Of a stretch of 17,453 nucleotides of DNA, positions 1 to 7,141 are shown one piece after another. Under the pieces are notes generated by a model. That model was given only the letters and a program-made list of their open reading frames with translations, was not told where the DNA came from and did not search any database. Source of the stretch: Desulfuromonadaceae bacterium. GTDB taxonomy: Bacteria > Desulfobacterota > Desulfuromonadia > Desulfuromonadales > Desulfuromonadaceae. The stretch's first letter is position 1. Every line of letters begins with the position of its first letter. A program made the translations under genes and the position numbers. The stretch spans positions 1-17,453 of the forward strand of contig JAMOOS010000057.1 in the NCBI GenBank assembly GCA_027065245.1, written 5' to 3'.

Positions 1-778
1 CCACATGGGCACGCTCCATCCCTTTAAGGGCCTGGATAATGGAGTATTTTTCCAGTTTCTGACTCACCCGCCCTTTACGCCGAATACCGGCGGTATCAAT
101 GAGGGTATAGTTGCGCCCGTTGTAGACAAATGGCGTATCGACACTATCACGGGTGGTACCGGCGGTAGGGTTGGCCACCACGCGCTCATAACCGAGCAGT
201 TTATTAACCAGCGACGATTTACCCACATTGGGACGGCCGATTACGGCCAGGCGCACCTCGTCACCGTTGTCGCCACTACTCGCCACCGGTTCCAGCTCCG
301 CCAGCATGGCGGTAATCAGCGAGTTGACACCGCGACCATGCTCTGCCGATACGGGAAAAAACGTGTCTATACCCAAAGCGTAGAACTCGCTGGCTTCCTC
401 CTCCTGGCGCTCACCGTCCACCTTGTTAACCACATAAAAAACGGTTTTCTTCACGCGCCGCAACATGTCGGCCACTTCGTAGTCGGACGGGGTAAGCCCC
501 TCGCGTCCGTCCATGACAAACAGGATAATGTCCGCTTCCTCAATGGCCAGCTGCGATTGCTCGCGCATCTGCACCAGCATGCGCTCCTCGCTCACCGGTT
601 CAAAACCACCAGTGTCGATAAGGGTAAACGGAGTATCGTAACGGGTTACCAGGGCATAATTGCGGTCACGGGTAACACCGGGATAATCTTCGACAATGGC
701 CTTGCGCTGACCGTAAATACGGTTAAACAACGTGGATTTACCCACGTTGGGGCGGCCTACTATTGCTACTACTGCCAT
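1..778 (-). CDS. der: Ribosome assembly GTPase Der (EngA), 3' end missing
   Basis: Der is a double-GTPase needed for maturation of the 50S ribosomal subunit. The 259 visible residues start at an ATG at 776-778 with a good upstream AAGGTGAG ribosome binding site. GTPase domain 1 has the P-loop GRPNVGKS at residues 8-15, DTGG near 55-58 and NKVD at 118-121. GTPase domain 2 has a second GRPNVGKS at 181-188 and DTAG near 228-231. The tandem G domains distinguish Der from Era and other TRAFAC GTPases. The rest of domain 2 and the C-terminal KH-like domain lie beyond the left edge, so this is a window truncation and not a broken gene. It lies 33 bases after era on the same strand and is probably co-transcribed with rnc and era. 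Confidence 0.96.
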   Translation of the reverse strand, partial: MAVVAIVGRPNVGKSTLFNRIYGQRKAIVEDYPGVTRDRNYALVTRYDTPFTLIDTGGFEPVSEERMLVQMREQSQLAIEEADIILFVMDGREGLTPSDYEVADMLRRVKKTVFYVVNKVDGERQEEEASEFYALGIDTFFPVSAEHGRGVNSLITAMLAELEPVASSGDNGDEVRLAVIGRPNVGKSSLVNKLLGYERVVANPTAGTTRDSVDTPFVYNGRNYTLIDTAGIRRKGRVSQKLEKYSIIQALKGMERAHV

Positions 779-811
779 GTGTTGCTCACCTTGTATTCTT
801 TATGCAGTTGC

Positions 812-1726
812 TTATTCATAACCGAATTCACGCAACATCTTCTCCGAATCCATCCAGTTTTTCTTAACCTTTACAAACAGCTCAAGAAACACCCGCGTAC
901 CGAGAAAGCGCTCGATCTCGCCGCGCGAACGCTGACCGATGGTGCGAATCATCTGTCCACCCTTGCCGACAATAATACGCTTATGCGCCTCGCGCCCGAC
1001 ATGAATCACCGCCTGAATAGCCACCAGATTCTTTCCCGGTCGCTCGCTGAAGCTCTCCACCAGCACCGCCACACCGTAAGGCACTTCCTGATGCGTCAGA
1101 CGCAGCACCTGCTCGCGAACCATCTCGGCAACGATGAAACGCTCGGGCAGATCGGTGATCATATCCTCGGGGTAGTACATGGGACCGACAGGCAGTTGCT
1201 GCTGTGCCAGTTGCACCAGTTCATCGACACCATCGCCATGCCAGGCACTTATGGGCACTATGGCGGTAAAGGGAAAGCGCTCGGCGTACTTCTGCATCAG
1301 CGGCAGCAGGCGCGCCTTTTCCACCATATCCACCTTGTTGATGGCCAGAATTACCGGCACTGCGGCTGCGGACAACTGCTCAAGGATAAAATCGTCGCCG
1401 CCGCCGACACTATCGGCCGCTTCCACCATAAACAGCACCGCATCCACACCACGGCAGGCTGACAGCGCCTGATCAACCATGTAACGGTTGAGACGACCCG
1501 ACGGTTTGTGGATGCCCGGCGTATCCAGAAACAGTATCTGACTGGACGAGGTGGTATGGATACCAAGAATACGGTTGCGGGTGGTCTGCGGCTTGTTGGC
1601 CGTAATGGCGATCTTCTGCCCTAAAATCCGGTTGAGCAGAGTCGATTTACCCACATTGGGACGGCCAACAATGGCTACAAAACCGGAGCGAAAACCGCTG
1701 TCTCCGTCTAACTGTTGTTCATTCAC
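812..1726 (-). CDS. era: GTPase Era, 16S rRNA-binding ribosome biogenesis factor
   Basis: Era binds the 3' end of 16S rRNA and assists 30S subunit assembly. The 304-residue protein has the usual length. It shows the P-loop GRPNVGKS at residues 21-28, the switch region around PQTTRNR (46-52), DTPG at 68-71 and a later NKVD base-recognition motif. A C-terminal KH domain carries the GKGG loop followed by IRTIG. The start codon is GTG at 1724-1726; its last base-pairs overlap the TAG stop of rnc (one shared base), implying translational coupling to rnc. The rnc-era adjacency is conserved in many bacteria, which supports both calls. The ten or so residues before the G domain are variable, so a slightly later start cannot be excluded. 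Confidence 0.97.
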   Translation of the reverse strand: MNEQQLDGDSGFRSGFVAIVGRPNVGKSTLLNRILGQKIAITANKPQTTRNRILGIHTTSSSQILFLDTPGIHKPSGRLNRYMVDQALSACRGVDAVLFMVEAADSVGGGDDFILEQLSAAAVPVILAINKVDMVEKARLLPLMQKYAERFPFTAIVPISAWHGDGVDELVQLAQQQLPVGPMYYPEDMITDLPERFIVAEMVREQVLRLTHQEVPYGVAVLVESFSERPGKNLVAIQAVIHVGREAHKRIIVGKGGQMIRTIGQRSRGEIERFLGTRVFLELFVKVKKNWMDSEKMLREFGYE

Positions 1727-2457
1727 TAGTCGTTATTTTTCCTTTTGTCATTAATGGAATTATCCTGTTCAAGCAACGCCAAAGCCAGAGCCGCAGCTTG
1801 TTGCTGTGCCGCTTTTTTGCTGCCGCCACTACCGTTAGCGCTGATGGGGCCACAACTGACAACCACCGTATAGCGGCGCTGATGGTCGGGACCACTCACA
1901 TCGAGCTGCCGATATTGCGGCGGTTCACCGAAACGGGCCTGTGAAAGCTCCTGCAGGCGCGTTTTGTGGTCACTGTACTGGCCGGCAGCGGCCACCACGC
2001 CGGCGGCAAACAACTGCTCTATCACCTGGTAGGCACTGGCAAAACCACCGTCCAGGTACACCGCCCCCAGCAGTGCCTCAAGCGCATCCGCCAGCAGGCT
2101 GTCTTTGTCCTGTCCGCCACTGCGCTGCTCGCCACGCCCCAAGCGCAAACACGGCCCCAGGCGCAACTGGCGCGCCAGCGCCGCCAGCGCCGCCGAACTT
2201 ACCAACTCGGCACGCATACGCGACAGATCCCCTTCCGGCAGGTGGGGATGACGTTTATACAGAAGATCAGCCACCACCAGATCTACCACCGCATCGCCAA
2301 GAAATTCCTGGCGCTCATTACTCAAGGCCGAATTACCCAGGCGCTCATTGGCAAATGATTTATGCACCATGGCGGAACGCAGCAGCTCCAGGCGGGAAAA
2401 CTGATAACCCAGCCGTAATTGCAGCTTTTCCAGCAATTGTCGATAATCTTCCTTCAC
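1726..2457 (-). CDS. rnc: Ribonuclease III
   Basis: RNase III cleaves double-stranded RNA in rRNA precursor processing and mRNA turnover. With the GTG start at 2455-2457 the product is 243 residues, slightly longer than E. coli RNase III. The signature NERQEFLGDA is at residues 47-56 with catalytic E51 and D55, and the second acidic pair is D124 and E127. A C-terminal double-stranded RNA-binding domain spans roughly 165-236 and ends in the alanine-rich helix KKAAQQQAAA. I chose the GTG because an AAGGTAAGGGG-like ribosome binding site lies just upstream. The frame is open up to a TTG at 2499, but that codon falls inside the leader hairpin and would add a non-conserved hydrophobic stretch. First gene of the rnc-era-der unit. 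Confidence 0.95.
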   Translation of the reverse strand: MKEDYRQLLEKLQLRLGYQFSRLELLRSAMVHKSFANERLGNSALSNERQEFLGDAVVDLVVADLLYKRHPHLPEGDLSRMRAELVSSAALAALARQLRLGPCLRLGRGEQRSGGQDKDSLLADALEALLGAVYLDGGFASAYQVIEQLFAAGVVAAAGQYSDHKTRLQELSQARFGEPPQYRQLDVSGPDHQRRYTVVVSCGPISANGSGGSKKAAQQQAAALALALLEQDNSINDKRKNND

Positions 2458-2468
2458 ACCCCTTACCT

Positions 2469-2499
2469 TTGCCAGCAGTAAGATAAATATCTGCAGCAA
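2469..2499 (-). promoter_or_regulatory. Imperfect stem-loop in rnc leader, possible RNase III autoregulatory site
   Basis: Read on the minus strand, the outer arms TTGC (2496-2499) and GCAA (2469-2472) pair. Inside them GCAG/CTGC and AGATA/TATCT can pair with small bulges around a two-base loop. The structure ends right before the ribosome binding site of rnc. E. coli rnc mRNA is known to be autoregulated by RNase III cutting a 5' leader stem-loop; a similar role here is inferred from position only. The stem is short and bulged compared with typical RNase III substrates. Confidence 0.4.
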
Positions 2500-2521
2500 G
2501 CCAATCTACTTGATATTTGCC

Positions 2522-2530
2522 CTTATAGCA
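2522..2530 (-). promoter_or_regulatory. Candidate extended -10 promoter for rnc-era-der
   Basis: The minus strand reads TGCTATAAG, an extended -10 element (TGn followed by TATAAG, 5 of 6 to TATAAT). No good -35 box is visible at the usual distance, as is common for extended -10 promoters. Transcription would begin near 2515 and give a leader of about 58 bases containing the hairpin at 2469-2499. A weaker alternative on the same strand is TTGCTA, 17 bases, TAGATT. Confidence 0.35.
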
Positions 2531-2540
2531 ATTAATTCCC

Positions 2541-2569
2541 TTGCGTAAGTTGCACGCCAATTTCATAAT
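2541..2569 (+). promoter_or_regulatory. Candidate sigma70 promoter for tmk operon
   Basis: TTGCGT (2541-2546) and CATAAT (2564-2569) are separated by 17 bases, placing a start near 2576, about 60 bases before the tmk ATG. The -10 matches 5 of 6 and the -35 only 3 of 6. A perfect 10-base palindrome TCGGCGCCGA (2573-2582) covers the predicted start point and could be an operator or a leader hairpin. Divergent from the rnc promoter candidate. Confidence 0.4.
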
Positions 2570-2634
2570 GGCTCGGCGCCGATTTTAACCACACAAACCT
2601 CCTTTTACCAACAAATCAAGCAGGCACCTGTAAT

Positions 2635-3291
2635 ATGAGCGGATCGGGAATATTTATCACATTCGAAGGCATTGAAGGTTGTGGCAAAACCACTCAGATT
2701 AAAAGGGTGGCAGACATGCTGCGCACTCATGGTCATCAGGTTACCCTCACCAGGGAACCGGGCGGCTGTCCCATAGCTGACGATATTCGCGCCATTCTGC
2801 TCAATTCCGCCAACACCGCCCTGGTTCCCATGGCAGAATTACTGCTGTACGCCGCGGCTCGCGCTCAACATGTGGCGGAGGTAATTCAGCCGGCGCTGCA
2901 ACGGGGCGATATTGTACTGTGCGACCGTTTCTGTGACGCTACCATCGCCTATCAGGGTTATGGCCGCCGCCTCGATCGACACACCATTACGCAACTGAAC
3001 GCCTGTGCCTGCGCCACCTTGCAGCCAGACCTGACCGTCGTTATCGATCTTGATGTGGCACACAGCGTTGCACGGGCACGCCGCCGCAATGCCAACAACG
3101 GCCACAGCGACGAAAATCGCTTTGAGCTGGAAGAACTGGCCTTTCACAACCGGGTACGCAACGGCTATATGGAGCTGGCACGACAAAACCCGACGAGGAT
3201 AACCGTTGTCGCCGGTGACGGCGATGAAGATGAAGTATTTACCGCTGTGGCAACCGTAATCACGCAACAAATAGAGGGCAAGACAACATGA
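2635..3291 (+). CDS. tmk: Thymidylate kinase
   Basis: Thymidylate kinase phosphorylates dTMP to dTDP with ATP and is essential for dTTP supply. The 218-residue product has the normal length. Visible motifs are the P-loop GIEGCGKTT at residues 12-20, the TREPGG substrate loop near 39-44, the DRF motif at D97-R98-F99 followed by the ATIAYQGYGR nucleoside-binding stretch, and an arginine-rich LID segment (ARARRRN). The ATG is preceded by a modest site (CAGG, 10 bases upstream) within the small palindrome CAGGCACCTG. The stop codon overlaps the holB start in an ATGA, so both are translated from one mRNA. The tmk-holB pairing is widely conserved in bacteria. Confidence 0.97.
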   Translation: MSGSGIFITFEGIEGCGKTTQIKRVADMLRTHGHQVTLTREPGGCPIADDIRAILLNSANTALVPMAELLLYAAARAQHVAEVIQPALQRGDIVLCDRFCDATIAYQGYGRRLDRHTITQLNACACATLQPDLTVVIDLDVAHSVARARRRNANNGHSDENRFELEELAFHNRVRNGYMELARQNPTRITVVAGDGDEDEVFTAVATVITQQIEGKTT

Positions 3292-4274
3292 TGTCATTTG
3301 CCGCCATTATCGGCCACGATGTGCAAAAAAAACAGCTGGAACACGCCTGGCGCAGCAATCGTCTGGCGCACTCCTACCTGTTTTGCGGTGAAGCTGGAAT
3401 CGGCAAGAGACTGGTGGCGCTGGCGTTTACACAGATGATTTTCTGTCAGCAGCACAGCGGTTGCGGTGTCTGCCTCTCCTGTCAGCGACTGGCCCACGAT
3501 AATCACCCCGATCTGCATCTGGTTGCCACCGAAGAAGATCGCAAGGAGATCCGCATCGAGCAGATCCGCCACCTGCAACAGCAACTCAACCACCCGCCGC
3601 GCGAAGCAGCGCGCCGCGTCTGCATCATCGACAATGCCGAAGAGATGAATACAGCCGCCGCCAACGCTCTGCTTAAAACACTGGAAGAGCCGCGCCCTGA
3701 TGTGCTCATCATTCTGGTGAGCGCCAAGCCGCAGCGTCTGCTTGATACAGTACGCTCCCGTTGCCAGCAACTCCAATTCCAGCGTCTCGACCGGGCCGCT
3801 ATCACCAGCGTAATCGAGCAACATTGCCCTGGCAAGCAAAGCGAGGTTCTGGCCGCGCTGGCCCAGGGCAGTCCGGGACGGATTCTGGGATGCGACAGCA
3901 GCGATTTTATCGAGCAGCGCCAGCAGATCTTTACTGCCCTGTGTACGTTCAACAGTGACAACATAGTGGATATGCTGAGTTTGTCGGAGCAACTTGCCGC
4001 CAACAAAGAACACCTTGACTACATCCTGACCATTTTGCTCAGTTGCTACCGCGACATCTTCCTGTTGATTCACCGCGCCCCGGCGAAGATGATCTGCAAC
4101 ATTGACATGCTGGAGCTGCTGCGGCAACGCGCTGCCGCTGAATCAGTGCTATCCATTCACAACAAACTGGCAGCCATTATCACCTGCCAGCAGCAACTGC
4201 GCCACAACGCCAACGCCAGATTGGCTATGGATGTACTGTTTATGCACTTGAGCGACTGCCAGATGACTAAATAA
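3288..4274 (+). CDS. holB: DNA polymerase III delta' subunit (clamp loader)
   Basis: Delta' is the stator of the clamp loader that opens and places the beta sliding clamp on DNA. The 328-residue protein has a RarA/DnaX-type AAA+ core: P-loop-like GEAGIGKR at residues 34-41, a zinc module with C53, C59, C62 and C65, a Walker B-region IIDNAEEMN, the NALLKTLEEP motif, and the SRC motif at S157-R158-C159. The Walker A serine/threonine is replaced by R41, which fits a subunit that does not hydrolyse ATP. The C-terminal third is the alpha-helical collar domain. It may start at ATG 3288 or the adjacent ATG 3291. It overlaps tmk by four bases and is followed by ricT after about 100 bases. Confidence 0.94.
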   Translation: MMSFAAIIGHDVQKKQLEHAWRSNRLAHSYLFCGEAGIGKRLVALAFTQMIFCQQHSGCGVCLSCQRLAHDNHPDLHLVATEEDRKEIRIEQIRHLQQQLNHPPREAARRVCIIDNAEEMNTAAANALLKTLEEPRPDVLIILVSAKPQRLLDTVRSRCQQLQFQRLDRAAITSVIEQHCPGKQSEVLAALAQGSPGRILGCDSSDFIEQRQQIFTALCTFNSDNIVDMLSLSEQLAANKEHLDYILTILLSCYRDIFLLIHRAPAKMICNIDMLELLRQRAAAESVLSIHNKLAAIITCQQQLRHNANARLAMDVLFMHLSDCQMTK

Positions 4275-4298
4275 AATTGCTTGCAGCACAATAATAAG

Positions 4299-4336
4299 GT
4301 AAATTACCAGTTTCATGGCAATTACGGCAATTTACC
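4299..4336 (+). repeat. Nested GGTAA/TTACC inverted repeats upstream of ricT
   Basis: GGTAA-A-TTACC (4299-4309) is a compact palindrome. Its left arm, extended to GGTAAATT (4299-4306), also pairs perfectly with AATTTACC (4329-4336) across a 22-base loop. The two structures are mutually exclusive. Both overlap the only Shine-Dalgarno-like sequence in the holB-ricT gap (AAGG, 4296-4299). They could be an operator or an RNA switch; only the pairing is observed. Confidence 0.5.
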
Positions 4337-4377
4337 ATCATTCATACACACAATACACACCGACAGAAACGGCATGA
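4315..4377 (+). CDS. Possible 20-codon leader ORF overlapping the ricT start
   Basis: An ATG at 4315 opens a 20-codon frame rich in His, Tyr and Thr that stops at TGA 4375-4377. This stop overlaps the ricT ATG (4374-4376) in an ATGA arrangement. An AAGG lies 15 bases upstream of the ATG, rather far for a ribosome binding site. Because ricT itself has no visible ribosome binding site, coupling through this ORF would explain how ricT is translated. The frame is short enough to occur by chance, and no homology is recognised. Confidence 0.2.
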   Translation: MAITAIYHHSYTQYTPTETA

Positions 4378-5603
4378 ACACATCTGGACAGACAGCAGAC
4401 ACAACCGCAGACGCGGCAAAACTGGTAACCATTGTTACCGTAAAGTTTCGCAACGCCGGCAAGCAGTACGATTTTGACACCGGCAATTTTTCTCTGGATG
4501 TCAACGATACCGTCGTGGTGGAGACCAACCGCGGGCGCACCCTTGGCACGGTGGTACGGCCACCGCGCACAGTGGCTGCTAACGAGATACCCAAAGATCT
4601 GAAAAAGGTGCTCCGCCCGGCCACCGAGGCAGATCACAACCTGGCACGGATTAGCGCCGCCAAGGAGGACGACGCTTACGCCTATTGCGCCCAACGCATC
4701 CAGCAGCGCAACATGCCGATGAAACTTGTGCAGGCCGAATACCTGTTTGACGGTTCCAAGATCATCTTCTACTTTACCGCCGATGGCCGGGTGGATTTCC
4801 GTGAACTGGTCAAGGATCTGGCCCACCACTTTCACACCCGTATCGAGATGCGTCAGATCGGCGTACGCGACGAAGCAAAGCTGGTGGGTGGTATCGGCAT
4901 CTGCGGACGCGAACTGTGCTGCGGCACCTTTCTTACCGATTTCCATCCGGTATCGGTAAAAATGGCCAAACAGCAGGGTCTGGCACTGAACCCGACCAAG
5001 ATTTCTGGTCAGTGCGGTCGCTTGCTGTGCTGTCTGGGCTATGAGTACGAAACCTACTGCTCACTGGCAAAGAAACTGCCGCGCTACGGCACCAGGGTAA
5101 CTGTAAACGGCCAGCCGGGCGATGTGGTCGCCAGCCAGATACTCAATCAAACCGTTACCGTCCGCTGCGAGGGGAAGATCTGCACCAATGTCCCCCTGTC
5201 GCAGTTGTCCGCCAAAACTGCCGATAGCAACGGCGATGGCAAAACAGCCGTAAACAGCGGCGATGGCAACAAACAGGTCGCCAAAGCGCAACAGCGTAAA
5301 GCGCAGGAAAAAAACAAAGGCGGCAAAAACGCGCGCAAGCACGACAACCGCCCGTCCAGGCGCAAGGGCGAAAAAAGCGCCATACAGCGCCAGGAACAGG
5401 GCGGCAAATCGACCGGCAAGCGTCGCAGTGAAGGGAGCAAAGCCCCTGCCGCTGCCGCGGCTCAGCGCCCACCCAAGGCCGATGGCACCAGGGCGCGTGT
5501 CGAGCCGCAAACATCGACAGAAAACAGTAAAAATAAAAACAGTCGGCGGCGCAACCGCAACCGTCGCCGCAGCCCACGCAAACCAGCGCAGGAGAACTCA
5601 TGA
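4374..5603 (+). CDS. ricT: RicT/PSP1-family protein with long basic tail
   Basis: The PSP1/RicT (YaaT) family is known from Bacillus, where it works with RicA and RicF in an Fe-S complex that modulates RNase Y-dependent mRNA processing; its role in Gram-negative bacteria is unclear. With the ATG at 4374 the protein has 409 residues. The PSP1 domain (about 15-280) carries the typical cysteine clusters GICGRELCC (C177, C182, C183) and CGRLLCCLGYE (C214, C219, C220). From about 285 the protein becomes low-complexity and rich in Lys, Arg, Ala, Asn and Gly, ending in an Arg/Asn run, probably a disordered nucleic acid-binding tail. The frame opens further upstream at TTG 4281, but without conservation or a ribosome site. 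The 3' end overlaps metG by ATGA. Confidence 0.88.
   Translation: MNTSGQTADTTADAAKLVTIVTVKFRNAGKQYDFDTGNFSLDVNDTVVVETNRGRTLGTVVRPPRTVAANEIPKDLKKVLRPATEADHNLARISAAKEDDAYAYCAQRIQQRNMPMKLVQAEYLFDGSKIIFYFTADGRVDFRELVKDLAHHFHTRIEMRQIGVRDEAKLVGGIGICGRELCCGTFLTDFHPVSVKMAKQQGLALNPTKISGQCGRLLCCLGYEYETYCSLAKKLPRYGTRVTVNGQPGDVVASQILNQTVTVRCEGKICTNVPLSQLSAKTADSNGDGKTAVNSGDGNKQVAKAQQRKAQEKNKGGKNARKHDNRPSRRKGEKSAIQRQEQGGKSTGKRRSEGSKAPAAAAAQRPPKADGTRARVEPQTSTENSKNKNSRRRNRNRRRSPRKPAQENS
4424..4439 (+). repeat. Perfect inverted repeat GGTAAC-CATT-GTTACC in 5' ricT
   Basis: Six-base arms with a four-base loop lie about 50 bases inside ricT. The arm sequence shares GGTAA/TTACC with the repeats at 4299-4336, so the ricT start is flanked by related palindromes. 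It could be a second operator half, a translation-controlling hairpin, or coincidence within codons for a Val/Thr-rich strand. Confidence 0.45.
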
Positions 5604-7138
5604 GCAACAAATTTTACATCACCACCCCCATCTATTACGTAAACGACGTTCCCCACATCGGCCACGCCTATACCACCCTGGCCTGCGATGTGCTGGCACG
5701 CTACAAGCGCGCGCGCGGCTGCGAGGTGTTTTTTCTTACCGGCACCGATGAGCACGGCCAGAAGGTAGAAAAAGCGGCGCAACTCAACGGCGAAACACCG
5801 CTGGAGCTGGCCGACCGGGTGATGCAGCGCTTTGAATCCCTGTGGAAAAAACTCAATATCAGCAACAGTGATTTTATCCGCACCACCCAGCAGCGCCACA
5901 AGGACGGCGTACAGAAAATCTTTTCCCGTATAGAAAAGAAAGGTGATATCTATCTGGGTACCTACGAGGACTGGTACTGCACCCCGTGCGAAACGTTCTG
6001 GACCGAAACCCAGCTCATCGACGGCTGTTGCCCCGACTGTGGCCGCGCCACCGAGAAGCTGCAGGAGGAATCGTATTTCTTCCGCATGAGCAAGTATCAG
6101 CAGCAACTCATCGAACACATCGAGAACAACCCCGACTTTATTCAGCCACGCTCGCGTCGCAACGAGGTACTCGGCTTTGTGCGCGAGGGACTGCGCGATC
6201 TGTCCATCTCGCGCACCAGTTTCTCGTGGGGCATACCGGTTCCCGGCAACGAAAAACACGTCGTTTACGTATGGTTTGACGCCCTCAACAACTATCTTAC
6301 CGCTCTGGGCTATCCCGATGACAAGGACGGCAACGTCGCCGCTTTCTGGCCTGCCGATGTCCATGTCATCGGCAAGGATATCCTCCGCTTCCACAGCGTA
6401 TACTGGCCGACCTTTCTGATGGCGGCCGGGCTGCCGTTGCCGAAAAAGGTCTTCGCCCACGGCTGGTGGACGGTGGAAGGTAAAAAGATGAGCAAAAGCC
6501 TGCAAAACGTGGTGGAACCAAACATGCTGGTGGACAAATACGGCATTGATCCCATCCGCTACTTCCTGCTGCGCGAGGTTCCCTTCGGTCTCGACGGCGA
6601 TTTTTCCCACTCGTCGCTGATTCACCGCATTAATTCCGATTTAGCTAACGATCTCGGCAACCTCGTCAGCCGCTCCACCGCCATGGTCAACAAATATTTT
6701 GCCGGCAAGCTGCCGCCGCGCGGCGATGCCAGCGAGTTTGACGCCGCTTTTACAGCCGCCTTCCCGGATAAAATTGCCGAGATCGACCGCCACATGGACG
6801 ATCTGGCTTTCAACAAGGCGCTGCTGTCTATCTGGGAATTGATCAGTAACGCCAACAAGTATATCGACGACACCGCCCCGTGGACTCTGGCCAAGGATGA
6901 GAGCAAACGCAGTCAACTGGGAACAGTGATGTACAACCTCATCGAGGCGGTACGGATCGTCGGGCTGCTGGTGGCGCCGTTCATGCCGGATACCGGCGCC
7001 AGAATCATGACCACCATCGGTGCCGACAATCCCGATCTGATGCTCGACGGCCACGACAGCTTCGGTGAACTGCAGGCCGGTATCACCATTGCCAAGGCAA
7101 AACCCATGTTTCCGCGCATTGAAGAGGGGCAGAAATAA
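5600..7138 (+). CDS. metG: Methionyl-tRNA synthetase, short form
   Basis: This class I synthetase charges tRNA-Met for initiation and elongation. The 512-residue product carries HIGH at residues 19-22 and KMSKS at 296-300. A zinc knuckle shows C127-x2-C130 and C144-x2-C147 with an extra C143. The anticodon-binding helical domain fills the C-terminal third. The C-terminal EMAPII-like tRNA-binding and dimerisation domain found in the 677-residue E. coli enzyme is absent, and no such domain follows downstream, so this is the short form. The ATG overlaps the ricT stop (ATGA) with GGAG upstream. The next gene starts three bases after its stop. Confidence 0.97.
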   Translation: MSNKFYITTPIYYVNDVPHIGHAYTTLACDVLARYKRARGCEVFFLTGTDEHGQKVEKAAQLNGETPLELADRVMQRFESLWKKLNISNSDFIRTTQQRHKDGVQKIFSRIEKKGDIYLGTYEDWYCTPCETFWTETQLIDGCCPDCGRATEKLQEESYFFRMSKYQQQLIEHIENNPDFIQPRSRRNEVLGFVREGLRDLSISRTSFSWGIPVPGNEKHVVYVWFDALNNYLTALGYPDDKDGNVAAFWPADVHVIGKDILRFHSVYWPTFLMAAGLPLPKKVFAHGWWTVEGKKMSKSLQNVVEPNMLVDKYGIDPIRYFLLREVPFGLDGDFSHSSLIHRINSDLANDLGNLVSRSTAMVNKYFAGKLPPRGDASEFDAAFTAAFPDKIAEIDRHMDDLAFNKALLSIWELISNANKYIDDTAPWTLAKDESKRSQLGTVMYNLIEAVRIVGLLVAPFMPDTGARIMTTIGADNPDLMLDGHDSFGELQAGITIAKAKPMFPRIEEGQK

Positions 7139-7141
7139 GCG

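Noticed and set aside
5..1462. 485-codon open frame on the plus strand across der and era
   Set aside because: It is antisense to two clearly conserved GTPase genes, spans their junction, shows no domain and is rich in His/Gln/Leu as expected from the complementary strand of such codons.
2360..2566. 68-codon minus-strand frame overlapping the start of rnc
   Set aside because: Runs through the rnc coding start in another frame, ignores the rnc ribosome site and has no similarity that I recognise.
3294..4127. 277-codon open frame on the minus strand over holB
   Set aside because: Antisense shadow of holB without family similarity or a supporting ribosome binding site.
5462..6625. 387-codon open frame on the minus strand over metG
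   Set aside because: Antisense to metG and the end of ricT, which have unmistakable motifs; no recognisable protein features of its own.
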